NCBI RefSeq assembly: GCF_030269605.1
Contig: NZ_BSTQ01000003.1
Span: forward strand, 372,001 to 436,000
DNA: 64,000 nucleotides
Reading direction: 5' to 3'
Source: Lentzea sp. NBRC 105346
GTDB taxonomy: Bacteria > Actinomycetota > Actinomycetes > Mycobacteriales > Pseudonocardiaceae
Part shown: positions 37,867 to 50,117 of the stretch, piece after piece
How positions within the stretch are numbered: the first letter of the stretch is position 1
How the letters are laid out: the number at the start of each line of letters is the position of its first letter
Program-made: the position numbers and the translations under genes
Notes under the pieces: generated by a model
Databases searched by the model: none
What the model saw: only the letters and a program-made list of their open reading frames with translations
Told to the model about the DNA's origin: nothing

Positions 37867-38883
37867 CTACAGGGTCTGACTCAGGGCCTTGATCGGCATG
37901 GACAGCTCCTCGAGCATGTCGAGGTCCTGCTGCGCCGGGCGGCCCAGGTTCGTCAGGTAGTTGCCGACGATGATCGCGTTGATGCCGCCGAGCATGCCCT
38001 GCTTGGCGCCCAGGTCGCCGAACGTCAGCTCACGGCCGCCGGCGAAGCGCAGGATCGTGCGGGGCAGGGCGAGGCGGAACGCGCCGACCGTGCGCAGCGC
38101 CTCGGCGCCCTCGACGACCGGGTAGTTCTCGTACGGCGTGCCGGGGTTCGGGATGAGGAAGTTCAGCGGCACCTCGTCGGGCTGCAACGACGCGAGCTGC
38201 ACGGCGAACTCGGCGCGCTGCGCGAGGGTCTCCCCCATGCCGATGATGCCGCCGCAGCAGACCTCCATGCCCGCCTCGCGCACCATCCGCAGCGTGTCCC
38301 AGCGCTCCTCCCAGGAGTGCGTGGTGACGACGTTCGGGAAGTGCGAACGCGCGGTCTCGAGGTTGTGGTTGTAGCGGTGGCAGCCCATCGCGACGAGCTC
38401 GTCGACCTGCTCCTGCGTGAGCATGCCGAGCGAGCACGCGATCTGGATGTCGTTGCCGTCCTCGCGGATCGCCTTGATGCCGTCACGGACCTGCGACAGC
38501 AGCCGCTTGTCCGGGCCGCGCACCGCGGCGACGATGCAGAACTCGGTCGCGCCGGTGTCCCGCGTCTGCCGCGCCGCGCGCACCAGGCCGGGGATGTCGA
38601 GCCACGCCGACCGCACCGGTGAGGGGAACTGGCCGGACTGCGAGCAGAAGTGGCAGTCCTCCGGGCAGCCGCCGGTCTTCAGGCTGACGATGCCCTCGAC
38701 CTCGACCTCGGGGCCGCACCAGCGCTCGCGCACCTCGTGCGCCAGCGCGAGGAGCTCCGGGATGCGCTCGTCGGGCAGTTCCAGTACCTGCAGCACCTGC
38801 TGCTCGTCGAGTCCGATGCCACGCTCGAGCACCTGCTCACGCGCAGCGTCCAACACGTCGATCTGCTCAGGAGCGGCAGTCAC
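37867..38883 (-). CDS. bioB: biotin synthase
   Basis: 338 residues. Radical-SAM cluster motif [12 protein letters not shown] with Cys73, 77 and 80; the auxiliary cluster ligands lie in the TIM barrel ([33 protein letters not shown]). [21 protein letters not shown] follows near the C-terminus. It inserts sulfur into dethiobiotin using SAM. First gene of the bioB-bsaP-DUF2567 unit; the 87-nt gap upstream shows no strong palindrome. Confidence 0.98.
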   Translation of the reverse strand: MTAAPEQIDVLDAAREQVLERGIGLDEQQVLQVLELPDERIPELLALAHEVRERWCGPEVEVEGIVSLKTGGCPEDCHFCSQSGQFPSPVRSAWLDIPGLVRAARQTRDTGATEFCIVAAVRGPDKRLLSQVRDGIKAIREDGNDIQIACSLGMLTQEQVDELVAMGCHRYNHNLETARSHFPNVVTTHSWEERWDTLRMVREAGMEVCCGGIIGMGETLAQRAEFAVQLASLQPDEVPLNFLIPNPGTPYENYPVVEGAEALRTVGAFRLALPRTILRFAGGRELTFGDLGAKQGMLGGINAIIVGNYLTNLGRPAQQDLDMLEELSMPIKALSQTL

Positions 38884-38970
38884 GAGTTCTCCTCACGGCG
38901 GTTCGGCGGTCGCACAGCAGTTTGCCTCACGAAAGGCTCTGTTACGGAGCGATGAACGTCACTGCGAAGG

Positions 38971-39693
38971 TCACGGGGACACGAAGCGGCCGGTGAAGTT
39001 CTCCGGGTCGAAGCACCCGCCGAACCACGGCGACAGCGCCTCACGCGCGACCGGAAGAAAGTCTTCCCTGCTCAGATGGGGTGCGCCCGCTGGAAGAGCG
39101 CCCAGCAGCGGACCACCGGCGGCCTCCGGGAGGTCGGTCAGGTTGCACAGCGCGGCGAGATCGGGATCGCGCGGCCAGTTGCCGACGACGACGCCGACGG
39201 ACTCCAGACCGCGCCTGAGCAGGGCCTCAGCCGTGAGCGCGGTCATGTTCAACGTGCCGAGCCCGGCGTGCGCGACGACCAGCACCGGGGCGTTCACCGC
39301 CCACGCGACGTCCGCGATGGTCGAGCCCTCGTCGTCGAACCGGACGAGCAGCCCGCCCGCGCCCTCGACCAGCACGAGGTCGTGGGTCTGGGTCAGCGAC
39401 GTGATCTCCGCCGCGATGTCCTTCGGGTGCAGGGTCGGCATCCCCGCGCGTCTGGCGGCCGTCGCGGGCGCCAGCGGTTCGGGGTATCTGACCAGCTCAC
39501 GGGCCGTGACGACAGGACCGGCGAGACGGACGACCTCGTCGACGTCTCCCGGCTCACCGGGCAGCAGCCCGGTCTGGGCCGGCTTCAGCACCGCCACCCG
39601 TCTGCCTTCCGCGGCTGCCACCGCGGCCAAGGCTGCGGTGACGGCCGTCTTGCCGACCTCCGTACCGGTTCCCGTGATCACGAGCACGCTCAC
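38971..39693 (-). CDS. bioD: dethiobiotin synthetase
   Basis: 240 residues from GTG 39693 (VSVLVITGTGTEVGKTAVTAAL), the P-loop GTGTEVGKT binding ATP, then KPAQTG and VEGAGGLLVRFDDEG. It closes the ureido ring of 7,8-diaminopelargonate using CO2 and ATP. It is divergent from the glutaredoxin-like gene with only 36 nt between start codons, so bioD's promoter lies under or inside that gene. No bioF lies near bioD or bioA. Confidence 0.96.
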   Translation of the reverse strand: MSVLVITGTGTEVGKTAVTAALAAVAAAEGRRVAVLKPAQTGLLPGEPGDVDEVVRLAGPVVTARELVRYPEPLAPATAARRAGMPTLHPKDIAAEITSLTQTHDLVLVEGAGGLLVRFDDEGSTIADVAWAVNAPVLVVAHAGLGTLNMTALTAEALLRRGLESVGVVVGNWPRDPDLAALCNLTDLPEAAGGPLLGALPAGAPHLSREDFLPVAREALSPWFGGCFDPENFTGRFVSP

Positions 39694-39729
39694 GGGAACC
39701 CACCCTAGGACGTGACCTACCGTAACGGC

Positions 39730-39972
39730 ATGACCGAGCACGGGATCGTGATGTACGGCGCGGAGTGGTGCGGTGACTGCCGCCGCGCGAAGTCGTGGCT
39801 GACCCGCAACGACGTGGCCTTCACCTACGTCGACGTCGAGCACGACGACGCGGCCCGTGACCGCGCCGTCGAGATCTCCGGCCGCAAGAACATCCCAGTC
39901 GTGGTCCTGCCCAACGGCGAGTTCCTCGTCGAGCCGACCGACACTCAGTTGGCCGCGGCGATCACGGCCTGA
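39730..39972 (+). CDS. glutaredoxin/mycoredoxin-like protein
   Basis: 80 residues from ATG 39730 (a GTG at 39712 would add six residues). Thioredoxin fold with redox motif WCGDC in [16 protein letters not shown], then [15 protein letters not shown]. Mycoredoxins use mycothiol to reduce disulfides; CGDC in place of CGYC is unusual but retains both cysteines. Its end overlaps the convergent bioA gene by 28 nt, and its start faces bioD. Confidence 0.88.
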   Translation: MTEHGIVMYGAEWCGDCRRAKSWLTRNDVAFTYVDVEHDDAARDRAVEISGRKNIPVVVLPNGEFLVEPTDTQLAAAITA

Positions 39973-41195
39973 CAGATCGCCGCGACGTCGTCGTCCGTGC
40001 TGATGAACGGCGGCATGGTGTAGATCAGGTCGCGGAACGGCCGCAGCCACACACCCGCGTCCACCGCGGCCTCGGTCGCGCGCGCCATGTCCACCGGCTC
40101 GTGCAGCTGCACGACGCCGATGGCACCGAGAACCCGCACGTCGCGCACACCGGGCAGCGACCGAGCGGGCGCCAGGCCGGTGTGCAGGCCCTGCTCGATC
40201 CGGCGGACCTCGCACTGCCAGTCCTGCGAGAGCAACAGGTCGATCGACGCCAGCGACACGGCCGCGGCCAGCGGGTTGCCCATGAACGTCGGCCCGTGCG
40301 CCAGCACCGGCACCTCGCCGCGGGAGATGCCCTCGGCGACCCGCGACGAGCACAGCGCGGCCGCCATGGTCAGGTATCCGCCGGTCAGCGACTTGCCGAG
40401 GCACATGACGTCCGGGCGGATGCCCGCGTGGTCCATGGCGAAGAGCTCGCCGGTGCGGCCGAAGCCGGTCGCGATCTCGTCGAAGATCAGCAGCACGTCG
40501 TGCGTGAGGCACAGCTCGCGCAGCACGTGCAGGTAGCGCGGGGCGTGGAACCGCATGCCGCCGGCGCCCTGCACGACCGGCTCGACGATCACCGCGGCCA
40601 GTTCACCCGCGTGCTGTTCGATCAGGTCGGACAGGTGCTGGACGTATGCCGTGTCCATCCCTGAGGGAGGCGCGTCGGCGAACACCTGCTCGGGCAGCAC
40701 ACCACGCCACAGGGAGTGCATGCCGCCGTCCGGGTCGCAGACGGACATCGGGTGGAACGTGTCGCCGTGGTAGCCGCCGCGCCACGTGAGCAGGCGCCGC
40801 TTCTCCGGGCGGCCTTGCGAACGCCAGTACTGCAGGCACATCTTGATCGCGACCTCGACCGACACCGACCCCGAGTCGCACAGGAACACGTGGTCCATGC
40901 CGGTGAGCTCGACGAGCTTCGCGGACAGCCGGATCGCTGGCTCGTGCGTGAGGCCGCCGAACATCACGTGGCTCATCCGGCCGACCTGCGCGCGCATGGC
41001 CTCGTCCAGCACGGGGTGCCGATAGCCGTGGATCGCCGCCCACCACGACGACATGCCGTCGATCAGCTCGCGCCCGTCGGCCAGGCGCAGCCGGACACCC
41101 TGTGCCGACTCGACGAGCAGCGGCTCCTGGGTGCCCGGCATCGGGCCGTACGGGTGCCAGACGTGCGCCCGGTCCAGCTTCAGCAGGTCGTCCAC
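39945..41195 (-). CDS. bioA: adenosylmethionine-8-amino-7-oxononanoate aminotransferase
   Basis: 416 residues from GTG 41195. [21 protein letters not shown] and [22 protein letters not shown] mark BioA rather than other class III aminotransferases; the PLP Asp is in [14 protein letters not shown] and the Schiff-base Lys in [16 protein letters not shown]. It converts KAPA to DAPA using SAM as amino donor. It follows the P450 by 10 nt on the same strand, so the two may be co-transcribed. Confidence 0.97.
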   Translation of the reverse strand: MDDLLKLDRAHVWHPYGPMPGTQEPLLVESAQGVRLRLADGRELIDGMSSWWAAIHGYRHPVLDEAMRAQVGRMSHVMFGGLTHEPAIRLSAKLVELTGMDHVFLCDSGSVSVEVAIKMCLQYWRSQGRPEKRRLLTWRGGYHGDTFHPMSVCDPDGGMHSLWRGVLPEQVFADAPPSGMDTAYVQHLSDLIEQHAGELAAVIVEPVVQGAGGMRFHAPRYLHVLRELCLTHDVLLIFDEIATGFGRTGELFAMDHAGIRPDVMCLGKSLTGGYLTMAAALCSSRVAEGISRGEVPVLAHGPTFMGNPLAAAVSLASIDLLLSQDWQCEVRRIEQGLHTGLAPARSLPGVRDVRVLGAIGVVQLHEPVDMARATEAAVDAGVWLRPFRDLIYTMPPFISTDDDVAAICQAVIAAAN

Positions 41196-41205
41196 CTGCG
41201 GAACA

Positions 41206-42405
<1,200 letters not shown>

Positions 42406-42413
42406 CCCACCCA

Positions 42414-42428
42414 GTTAACCCTGTTAAC
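42414..42428. promoter_or_regulatory. GTTAAC-CCT-GTTAAC repeat before the P450
   Basis: Two GTTAAC hexamers separated by CCT lie 8-23 nt before the P450 start codon. The right copy overlaps the TAA of the upstream gene. In an AT-poor genome this is a candidate TetR-type operator, but the stop codon explains part of it. Confidence 0.35.
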
Positions 42429-43623
42429 GCATTGGGCGCCAACAACTTTTGGGTACGAGTGTTGGTTCAATCGGGGCATAGGGCGGCGGAGGAGGCACGA
42501 ACGGTCCGGTCGGTTTGGCGTCCGGCCAGTTCACCCAAGCAGGGTCCTCCGGCGAGTGCGCGATCTTCATCGCCCGGCGCAGGTCGATCTCGGCCGCGAG
42601 CTGCGCCGCGTTCGGCGCGCAGAGCAGGAACTCGCCCTGGTGCCCCCACAACCACACTGCGGGACCGTCCACGATGTCGACCCGCGTGGGATCGACGTCC
42701 CACGAGTTGAACCACGTGTTGGCCAGACCGGGCGGCACGTTGACCAGATGCCCGAACTCGACCACGCGAATCGAGGTCCAGCTCAGAAAGTGCATGCCGC
42801 GGTGCACGTCCGACCTCGGGTTGAAGTAGCCGGGGAACTCCAGCGAGGTGCGACCGATGACGTACTCGACGGTGTCCTTGGGCAACTCGACACCCACCAG
42901 CACGCCGGGGCTCTTGCCGCTGCCGCGCAGTTCGCCCTTGATGTCCGGCAGCTTCCGGAACTGCGCGACGTCGTGCAGCGGCCGGGGCGGCCGCTGCGGC
43001 ATGCCTGGTGAGGGTGCCAGCGGCGGCGCGGGTGGCAGCGGCGTCCAGGTGCCCGAGGGCACGATGTCCGGTGCGGCGGGGGTGTTCGGCAGCGGGAGGT
43101 CCGCGCGCAACGACGGCACGCGGTCCCAGACCTGCTGGGCCGCGTACCCACCGAGCCGCACGACCCGACGCCGCCTGCGGTCGATCTCCCGCGCCAGGCC
43201 CTGTGGATCCGGCGTCGGAATGATCCAGTCCACTTCGGCGTAGCGCAGCCACACGGCCGGTCCATCCACAATGGACAAACGGGCGGCCTTGTGGCCGAAT
43301 TTCTCGTCGACCCGGAACTTCGCCTTTTCGGGCACCCCGCGGAGTACGCCGGGCTGCACCACGGTCAGCGCCGCTATCGGCAGGCTGCCGCTCTCGGAGT
43401 TTTGGATGTGCTCCTCGCGCCGCACCACGAAGCTGACCGTGTCCAGGCCGACCTCGAACGCGATCGTCGGCACTTCCGTGCCCCACGAGGAGATCAGGCC
43501 GAACAGGGCGGACTGCACACCCGCGAACGCGGGTACCGGCACGTGGAACGTGGCGTCGGGCGAAGACGGCCACACGCCCGGCAGGGCACCGGCGGGCCAG
43601 CCGGTGTTGGTCGGGTGCTGCAT
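42424..43623 (-). CDS. protein with an internally duplicated domain, downstream of dnaE
   Basis: 399 residues. I prefer ATG 43623, overlapping the dnaE stop (ATGA), over ATG 43635. Two halves are related: half A ends ARLSIVDGPAVWLRYAEVDW ... LAREIDRRRR (~115-155) and half B ends TRVDIVDGPAVWLWGHQGEF ... LAAEIDLRRAM (~320-360), separated by a Pro-rich linker (~175-215: PLPNTPAAPD, LPPAPPLAPSPGMPQRPP). The VDGPAVWL...EID(L/R)RR pattern is distinct, but I recognise no family or catalytic residues. The tail is again Pro-rich. It is probably translated with dnaE and precedes the P450 and bioA. Confidence 0.78.
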   Translation of the reverse strand: MQHPTNTGWPAGALPGVWPSSPDATFHVPVPAFAGVQSALFGLISSWGTEVPTIAFEVGLDTVSFVVRREEHIQNSESGSLPIAALTVVQPGVLRGVPEKAKFRVDEKFGHKAARLSIVDGPAVWLRYAEVDWIIPTPDPQGLAREIDRRRRRVVRLGGYAAQQVWDRVPSLRADLPLPNTPAAPDIVPSGTWTPLPPAPPLAPSPGMPQRPPRPLHDVAQFRKLPDIKGELRGSGKSPGVLVGVELPKDTVEYVIGRTSLEFPGYFNPRSDVHRGMHFLSWTSIRVVEFGHLVNVPPGLANTWFNSWDVDPTRVDIVDGPAVWLWGHQGEFLLCAPNAAQLAAEIDLRRAMKIAHSPEDPAWVNWPDAKPTGPFVPPPPPYAPIEPTLVPKSCWRPMR

Positions 43624-46600
43624 CAGCCGAGGCATCCCGGTCCGAGCAACGCCTTCAGGTCACCCATCAGCGACGGCGTAGGCGAGACGCGCAGCGCGTC
43701 GTCCAGCTTCAGCACGGTGTTCCGCGAGGCGTTGATCACCAGGTTCAGGTGGACCTCGGTGGTGCCGGGGTGCGCGGCGAGGACCTGCTTGAGCGACGTG
43801 ACCGTCTGCGGGTTGCACTTCGACGCGGGCAGCCGCAGCTTCATCGCACGCGAGCCCAGCTCGGTGAGGTCCGGCACGACGAGGTCGTTGGCGATCAGCG
43901 AGATCCGGTCGTCGCGCTTGGCGACGCGCGCCTTCACCAGCACGATCGCGTCCTCGACGACGGACATGCCGTGAATGATGAAGCTCTTCGGGAAGAACAG
44001 CACCTCGATGCCACCGGCGAGGTCCTCCAGCTGGGCCGACGCCCAGGTCTCGCCGTTCTTGTTCACCCGCCGCATGACCGAGGCGAGGATGCCGCCGATC
44101 GTGACCTGCGTGCCGTCCGCGACGTCGCCTTCGAGGATCCGCGCGATCGAGGTGTCCGAATAGGACTCGAGGATGTGCTCGACGCCGTTGAGCGGGTGCC
44201 CGGAGACGTAGAGGCCGAGCATCTCCCGTTCGAGCGCGAGCTGGTGCTTGGACTCCCACTGCTCGTCGGGGATCTTCACGTCGAAGACGCCCGCGATGTC
44301 GTCGTCGTCGGAGTCCCCGCCGCCGAAGAGGTCGAACTGCCCCTTCGCCTCTTCCTTCTTGGTGATCATCACGCCGTCGACGGCGTCGACGTGGACCATG
44401 TGCAGGCCCTTGCGCGGGTGGCCGAGCGAGTCGAACGCGCCCGCCTTGATCAGCGACTCGACGACCTTCTTGTTGCAGGCCGTGGCGTCGATCTTGCGCA
44501 GGAAGTCGGAGAAGTCGACGAACTTCCCCTTCTCCTTACGTGCCTTGATGATCGAGTCGACGACGTTCGCGCCGACGTTGCGCACGGCGCCGAGGCCGAA
44601 GCGGATGTCCTGGCCGACCGGGGCGAACTCGCGCTCGGACTCGTTGACGTCCGGCGGGAGCACCGTGATGCCCATCCGGCGGCACTCGGCGAGGTAGATC
44701 GCCGACTTGTCCTTGTTGTCGGAGTTCGTGGTGAGCAGCGCGGCCATGAACTCGGCCGGGTAGTTCGCCTTCAGGTAGGCGGTCCAGTAGGAGACCAGGC
44801 CGTACGCGGCGGAGTGCGCCTTGTTGAACGCGTAGTCGGCGAACGGGACGAGGATGTCCCACAGCGTCTTGATCGCGTCCGGGGGGTAGCCGTTGTCCAG
44901 CATCCCCTTCTCGAAGCCGGTGAACTCCTTGTCCAGGATCTCCTTCTTCTTCTTGCCCATCGCGCGGCGGAGCAGGTCCGCTTGTCCGAGCGTGTACCCG
45001 GCGAGCTTCTGCGCGATGGCCATGACCTGCTCCTGATAGACGATCAGGCCGTAGGTCGTGCCGAGAATGTCCTCCAGCGCTTCGGCGAGCGCTGGGTGAA
45101 TCGGCGTGATCTCCTGGAGCTTGTTCTTGCGCAGCGCGTAGTTCGTGTGCGAGTTCGCGCCCATCGGGCCGGGCCGGTAGAGCGCGCCGACCGCGGAGAT
45201 GTCCTCGAAGTTGTCGGGACGCATGAGGCGCAGCAGGTCCCGCATGGGCCCACCATCGAGCTGGAACACGCCGAGCGTCTCGCCCTTGGACAGCAGCTGG
45301 TAGGTCTTCTTGTCGGTGAGTTCGATCTTGTCGAGATCCGGCTTGTCCTTGCCGTTGAGCTCGATGTTGCGCAGCGTGTCCTCGATCGTCGTGAGGTTCG
45401 ACAGACCGAGGAAGTCCATCTTCAGCAGGCCGAGCGTCTCGCAGGTCGGGTAGTCGAACTGCGTGATGATCGAGCCGTCCTGCGGGCGCTGCCACACCGG
45501 GATGTGGTCCATCAGCGGTTCCGCGGACATGATCACCGCGCAGGCGTGCACGCCGGCGTTGCGGATCAGGCCCTCGAGGCCGCGGCCGGTGTCGATGATC
45601 TCCTTGACCTGCGGGTCGGTCTCGTAGAGAGCGCGGACCTCGGCGGCCTCGTTGTACCGCTTGTGCTGCGGGTCGAAGATGCCCGACAGCGGGATGTCCT
45701 TGCCCATCACCGCGGGCGGCATCGCCTTGGAGATCTTGTCGGCGACGGCGTAACCGGGCTGGCCGTAGAGGACGCGCGCGGAGTCCTTGATCGCGGCCTT
45801 CGCCTTGATGGTGCCGAACGTGATGACCTGGGCGACGTTCTCCTTGCCCCACTTCTCGGTCACGTACCGGATGACGTCACCGCGCCGGCGCTCGTCGAAG
45901 TCGATGTCGATGTCGGGCGGGCTGACGCGGTCCGGGTTGAGGAACCGCTCGAAGATCAGTCCGTGCGCGAGCGGGTCGAGGTCGGTGATGCCCAGCGCGT
46001 ACGCGATGAGCGCGCCTGCCGCGGAACCACGGCCGGGGCCGACGCGGATGCCGTTCGCCTTGGCCCAGTTGATGAAGTCCGCGACCACGAGGAAGTACGC
46101 GGGGAACCCCATCTGCAGGATGACGCCGATCTCGAACTCGACCTGCTGCTTGTGGACCTCGTCGACACCGTCGGGGAACCGGCGGTGCATGCCGGCCCAG
46201 ACCTCTTCGCGGAAGTACTCGTCCTCGGTCTTGCCCTCGGGGATCGGGAACCGCGGCATGAGGTTGTGGAACTCGAACATGCCGGCCGGGTCGACCTTCT
46301 CGGCGATCAGCAGGGTGTTGCGGCACCCCTCCTGCCACGCGTCGCTCGAGTCGATCGCGCGCATCTCGTCCGGCGACTTGAGGTAGTAACCCGTGCCGTC
46401 GAACTTGAAGCGCGTCGGGTCCTGCAGCGTCTTGCCGGTCTGCACGCACAGCAGCGCCTCGTGCGCTTCGCGGTCCTCGGCGAACGTGTAGTGCGAGTCG
46501 TTCGTGACGACGAACGGGATCTTGAGCGTGTCCGCGATCTTGAGCAGGTCGTCGCGAACCCGGCTTTCGATCTCGATGCCGTGGTCCATCAGCTCGACGT

Positions 46601-47159
46601 AGAAGTTCTCCGCGCCGTAGATGTCCCGCCACTTCGCGGCCGCTTCCAGCGCCTTGTCGTAGTGGCCCAGCCGCAGCCGCGTCTGCACCTCGCCGGACGG
46701 GCACCCGGTCGTGGCCATCAGCCCCTTGGAGTGCTCCGCGATCAGCTCGGCGTCCATCCGCGGCCACTTGCCCAGCTGGCCCTCGGTGGAGGCGCGGCTG
46801 GAGAGTTTCATCAGGTTGTGCAGGCCCTCGTTCGTGCGGGCCCAGATCGTCTGGTGGGTGTAGGCACCGGACGCGGAGACGTCGTCGGACTTCTGGCCGG
46901 GGTCACCCCACAGCACGCGCTGCTTGTTGAAGCGCGACTCTGGCGCCAGGTAGGCCTCGATGCCGATGATCGGCTTGATCCCCGCGGACTTGGCCTGCTG
47001 GAAGAAGTCGTAGGCGCCGTACATGTTGCCGTGGTCGGTGATCGCGGCCGCGGGCATGCCGAGCCGCTCGCACTCGGCGAACATGTCCTTGAGCTTGGCC
47101 GCGCCGTCGAGCATCGAGTACTCGGTGTGCACGTGCAGATGCACAAACGAGTCCGACAC
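43623..47159 (-). CDS. dnaE: DNA polymerase III alpha subunit
   Basis: 1178 residues from GTG 47159, preceded by AAGGGGG at 5 nt; other starts are too close to the ribosome-binding site. Order: PHP domain ([31 protein letters not shown]), C-family polymerase core with [24 protein letters not shown] and [12 protein letters not shown] (catalytic aspartates in DIDID), a helix-hairpin-helix, and the OB-fold plus C-terminal region. Size and order are those of the major replicative DnaE1, with no intein. Downstream ATGA overlap joins it to an unknown gene. Confidence 0.98.
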   Translation of the reverse strand: MSDSFVHLHVHTEYSMLDGAAKLKDMFAECERLGMPAAAITDHGNMYGAYDFFQQAKSAGIKPIIGIEAYLAPESRFNKQRVLWGDPGQKSDDVSASGAYTHQTIWARTNEGLHNLMKLSSRASTEGQLGKWPRMDAELIAEHSKGLMATTGCPSGEVQTRLRLGHYDKALEAAAKWRDIYGAENFYVELMDHGIEIESRVRDDLLKIADTLKIPFVVTNDSHYTFAEDREAHEALLCVQTGKTLQDPTRFKFDGTGYYLKSPDEMRAIDSSDAWQEGCRNTLLIAEKVDPAGMFEFHNLMPRFPIPEGKTEDEYFREEVWAGMHRRFPDGVDEVHKQQVEFEIGVILQMGFPAYFLVVADFINWAKANGIRVGPGRGSAAGALIAYALGITDLDPLAHGLIFERFLNPDRVSPPDIDIDFDERRRGDVIRYVTEKWGKENVAQVITFGTIKAKAAIKDSARVLYGQPGYAVADKISKAMPPAVMGKDIPLSGIFDPQHKRYNEAAEVRALYETDPQVKEIIDTGRGLEGLIRNAGVHACAVIMSAEPLMDHIPVWQRPQDGSIITQFDYPTCETLGLLKMDFLGLSNLTTIEDTLRNIELNGKDKPDLDKIELTDKKTYQLLSKGETLGVFQLDGGPMRDLLRLMRPDNFEDISAVGALYRPGPMGANSHTNYALRKNKLQEITPIHPALAEALEDILGTTYGLIVYQEQVMAIAQKLAGYTLGQADLLRRAMGKKKKEILDKEFTGFEKGMLDNGYPPDAIKTLWDILVPFADYAFNKAHSAAYGLVSYWTAYLKANYPAEFMAALLTTNSDNKDKSAIYLAECRRMGITVLPPDVNESEREFAPVGQDIRFGLGAVRNVGANVVDSIIKARKEKGKFVDFSDFLRKIDATACNKKVVESLIKAGAFDSLGHPRKGLHMVHVDAVDGVMITKKEEAKGQFDLFGGGDSDDDDIAGVFDVKIPDEQWESKHQLALEREMLGLYVSGHPLNGVEHILESYSDTSIARILEGDVADGTQVTIGGILASVMRRVNKNGETWASAQLEDLAGGIEVLFFPKSFIIHGMSVVEDAIVLVKARVAKRDDRISLIANDLVVPDLTELGSRAMKLRLPASKCNPQTVTSLKQVLAAHPGTTEVHLNLVINASRNTVLKLDDALRVSPTPSLMGDLKALLGPGCLG

Positions 47160-47423
47160 CACAACCCCCTTGTGTAGCAAGCAGTTTCGCGCAGGGAAGA
47201 CGCCGGCCAGCGTGTGCGCGACACGAGCTTAGCCGAGAGGAAACCGGCCACTCCAGCGGCACGCCGTGCGAGTCGTAACCCGCCGTCAACGGCCTGTTCG
47301 CTTGATCGCACACGTGCGCGGCCGGGCATTGTAGTGACCGGCCGACGCGGCAGCGCGGCCCGAATCGCGCCGTTGAGGCCAGCCGCTTACGCGAAGATCG
47401 GCGCCGCGAGGTAGCGTGTTTTC

Positions 47424-48272
47424 GTGGTCGCCCCTGATCCTGTTGACGCCCGTCTCCTCGCACTGATCGCGGAGATGGGGCGCGCGGCAGTGCACGAGGT
47501 AGCCGCCCGCCTGGGCATGGACCCACGCGAGGCGGCCGCCCGCCTCATCACGTTGTCCGGCAGCGGTCTGCCCCTGCTGGTCGGCGTCGAGTGCGATCCC
47601 AACGGCATCCGCAAGGCGTTGGCCAACTCGGTGGCCTACGGCAACTACCAGGGCACACCGTCGGGCGCGTACCCCGTGTATCAGAGCGGTCCGTACCCGA
47701 CGCACACCAGCGGCCCGCACCCCGTGCAGGGCCCGATCAGCACCCCGTTCCCGGCGCAGCCGCAACCGGGCCCGGCCGGCACCTGGGGCCCGCCGCAGTC
47801 CGCCGACTGGGCGCGCGGCGACCAGCCCCAGGCCGCGGCCAAGCCGATCTCCCGGACGGGCAAGATCGGCTCGACGCTCGAGGCCGACAGCCTCGAAGGC
47901 GCCCACCTGCAGATCCAGCTCGTCGAGGTGGTCGACCCGGCCGACTTCCTGTTCACCGCGGCGGGCTACAAGCTCGCCGACGGCGAGCGCGCGGTCGTCG
48001 TGCACACCGAGGTCACCAACCGCAGCCAGGTCGCCTACAACTCGCTGCCGGACATGTACCTGGTGCTCGTGACCAAGACCGGTGAGACGGTCACGAAGGC
48101 GCCGGTGTCGCTGTCGTCGCGGCCGTCGCACAAGATCGGCGTGCAGCCCGGCGAGACCGCGGGCGGACACACGGTCTACGTGCTCCCCGAGGAAACGGTG
48201 ATCACGCAGGTGCGCTGGAGCGTGCGCAGCGAGGTGGACATCAACACCCTGGTGTGGACCGTCGAGGACTAA
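47424..48272 (+). CDS. HTH plus beta-sandwich protein with Pro/Gly-rich linker
   Basis: 282 residues from GTG 47424. Residues ~5-60 resemble an AsnC-type winged helix ([25 protein letters not shown]). A low-complexity linker (~75-140) repeats [21 protein letters not shown]. The C-terminal ~130 residues form a DUF4352-like immunoglobulin-fold domain ([44 protein letters not shown]). No ligand-binding RAM domain is present, so it is not a classic Lrp/AsnC regulator. The 264 nt before it, back to dnaE, hold nothing clear. It shares overlapping stop codons with rluD (CTAA, 48269-48272). Confidence 0.82.
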   Translation: MVAPDPVDARLLALIAEMGRAAVHEVAARLGMDPREAAARLITLSGSGLPLLVGVECDPNGIRKALANSVAYGNYQGTPSGAYPVYQSGPYPTHTSGPHPVQGPISTPFPAQPQPGPAGTWGPPQSADWARGDQPQAAAKPISRTGKIGSTLEADSLEGAHLQIQLVEVVDPADFLFTAAGYKLADGERAVVVHTEVTNRSQVAYNSLPDMYLVLVTKTGETVTKAPVSLSSRPSHKIGVQPGETAGGHTVYVLPEETVITQVRWSVRSEVDINTLVWTVED

Positions 48273-49198
48273 CCCTCGTCGCGCAGCTTCTCCAGGGCGT
48301 CGGCCAGGTCCGCCGGGTACGGCGAGGTGAACTCCACCCATTCCCCGGTACCGGGGTGGTCGAAGCCGAGCCGATGCGCGTGCAGCCACTGCCGCGTAAC
48401 CCCGAGCCGCTTGGCCAGCGTCGGATCCGCTCCATAGGTCAGATCGCCGACACACGGGTGGTGCAGCGCCGAGAAGTGCACGCGGATCTGGTGCGTCCGC
48501 CCGGTCTCCAGGTGGATCTCGACCAGCGACGCGGCCCGGAACGCCTCGATCACCTCGTAGTGCGTGACGGACGGCTTGCCATGCTGCATCACGGCGAACT
48601 TGTAGTCGTGCTTGGGATGCCGGTCGATCGGCGCGTCGATCGTGCCCTTGATCGGGTCCGGGTGACCCTGCACGACCGAGTGGTAGACCTTGTCGACCGT
48701 GCGTTCCTTGAACGCGTGCTTCAGCGCCGAGTACGCCGACTCGGACTTGGCGACCACCATCACGCCGGTGGTGCCGACGTCCAGGCGGTGCACGACGCCC
48801 TGCCGTTCCGCCGCACCCGAAGTCGCGATCTGGTGCCCGGCGGCGGCGAGCCCGCCGACCACGGTCGGCCCCGTCCACCCCGGCGACGGGTGCACGGCCA
48901 CCCCGACCGGCTTGTCGACCACGATGATGTCGGCGTCCTCGTGCAGCACCACGAGTCCCTCGACGCGGATCGGCACGACCTCCACGGGCCGCTCCGGTTC
49001 GGGCAGCGTCACCTCGAGCATCGACCCCGCGACGAGCCGGTCGGACTTGCCCGCGGGCCGGCCGTCCAGCACGACGTCGCCGGACTCGGTCAGGGCCGCC
49101 ACGGCCGTCCGGGAGAGCCCGAGCAGCTTGGCGAGGCCTGCGTCGACGCGCATGCCGTCCAGGCCGTCGGGCACGGGCAGGGTGCGATAACCGCTCAC
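48269..49198 (-). CDS. rluD: RluD-family pseudouridine synthase
   Basis: 309 residues from GTG 49198, overlapping lspA's stop (GTGA). S4-like RNA-binding domain ([31 protein letters not shown]), then the RluA/RluD catalytic domain with Asp in [18 protein letters not shown] and the [19 protein letters not shown] segment. It isomerises uridines in 23S rRNA. lspA-rluD adjacency is common in actinobacteria. Last gene of the SAM-IV-led run. Confidence 0.95.
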   Translation of the reverse strand: MSGYRTLPVPDGLDGMRVDAGLAKLLGLSRTAVAALTESGDVVLDGRPAGKSDRLVAGSMLEVTLPEPERPVEVVPIRVEGLVVLHEDADIIVVDKPVGVAVHPSPGWTGPTVVGGLAAAGHQIATSGAAERQGVVHRLDVGTTGVMVVAKSESAYSALKHAFKERTVDKVYHSVVQGHPDPIKGTIDAPIDRHPKHDYKFAVMQHGKPSVTHYEVIEAFRAASLVEIHLETGRTHQIRVHFSALHHPCVGDLTYGADPTLAKRLGVTRQWLHAHRLGFDHPGTGEWVEFTSPYPADLADALEKLRDEG

Positions 49199-50094
49199 AC
49201 TGAAACCTTCTTCTTGTGCACGGTGCCGTCGTAGTCGTGCTGGCGCAGCGCCATGAACACGATCAACGCACCGCCGCAGACGATCGCCGAGTCGGCGACG
49301 TTGAACACCGGCCAGACACGGCCGTAGGGGTCGAACAACGACAGGAAGTCCACGACATGGCCCTGCATCGGGGCCGGGGCGCGGAAGAGCCGGTCGGCGA
49401 GGTTGCCGACCGCGCCGCCCAGCACGCAGCCGAGGCCGATCGCCCAGCCGAGCGACCGCAGGTTGCGCGAGATCCACAGGATGAACACCACGACGCCGAT
49501 CGCGATCAGCGCCAGGATCCACGTCATGCCCTCGGCCAGCCCGAAGGCGGCGCCGGGGTTGCGCACGAACGTCAGGTAGAGCGCGCCGCCGAACAACCTG
49601 ATCGGCGCGCTGTCCTCGAGCAACGCCACCGCCACGACCTTGGTCAGCAGGTCCAGCGCCAGCACCGCCGCGGCGAGGATCGCGAGCAGCTTGATCCGCG
49701 GCTCGGGCAGTTCACCGGTGAGCGACCCGCTGCCGAACGACTCGAACTCCTCGTCGCGGACGGGTTCGGGTTCGGGCTCCGGCTCGATCTTCAGCTCACC
49801 GGTGACGTGCTCCTCGACCGGATCCGCTACCGGTTCGTCGACCGGTTCCTCGACCGCCGCCGGAGCCTCTTCGGAGGCTTCCGCGGGATCTTCCTCGGTG
49901 GGTTCCTCGTCGGTGGCTTCTTCTTCAGCCGCGTCTTCGGCCTCGGCGGCCTTCTTCGCGGCGAGCTTCTCGGCCAGCGCCTTGCGCGCGGCGAACCGTT
50001 CCGTCGCCGACTTCGCGGGCGAACCGTCGATCACGGACTCCTCGTCCGCAACCGGGTTGACCTCGGTCGACTCCTGCTCGGGCGGTTCACTCAC
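49195..50094 (-). CDS. lspA: prolipoprotein signal peptidase with long acidic N-terminal extension
   Basis: 299 residues from GTG 50094 (GTG 50109 also possible), against ~160-200 usual. Residues ~1-135 are an added, very acidic extension ([37 protein letters not shown]) on the cytoplasmic side. Four membrane helices follow; the aspartyl pair lies in [11 protein letters not shown] and FNVADSAIV, and NPGAAFG precedes. It removes signal peptides from lipoproteins after lipidation. It sits 23 nt after the aminotransferase and overlaps rluD, so it may be downstream of the SAM-IV riboswitch. The extension's role is unknown. Confidence 0.95.
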   Translation of the reverse strand: MSEPPEQESTEVNPVADEESVIDGSPAKSATERFAARKALAEKLAAKKAAEAEDAAEEEATDEEPTEEDPAEASEEAPAAVEEPVDEPVADPVEEHVTGELKIEPEPEPEPVRDEEFESFGSGSLTGELPEPRIKLLAILAAAVLALDLLTKVVAVALLEDSAPIRLFGGALYLTFVRNPGAAFGLAEGMTWILALIAIGVVVFILWISRNLRSLGWAIGLGCVLGGAVGNLADRLFRAPAPMQGHVVDFLSLFDPYGRVWPVFNVADSAIVCGGALIVFMALRQHDYDGTVHKKKVSV

Positions 50095-50117
50095 CAGGTC
50101 ATTGTCCACGACCTGTC

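Noticed and set aside
42414..42428. GTTAAC doublet as a firm operator
   Set aside because: The right copy overlaps a TAA stop and no regulator is near; kept only as a weak feature.
43749..47177. 1142-codon open frame antisense to dnaE
   Set aside because: It mirrors the codon positions of dnaE in GC-rich DNA; translation is Arg/Val/Asp/Leu-rich low complexity without domains.
47160..47423. Possible small RNA or gene in the 264-nt gap between dnaE and the HTH protein
   Set aside because: Only weak GC-rich repeats are visible, with no conserved start, ribosome-binding site or stable stem-loop that stands out.
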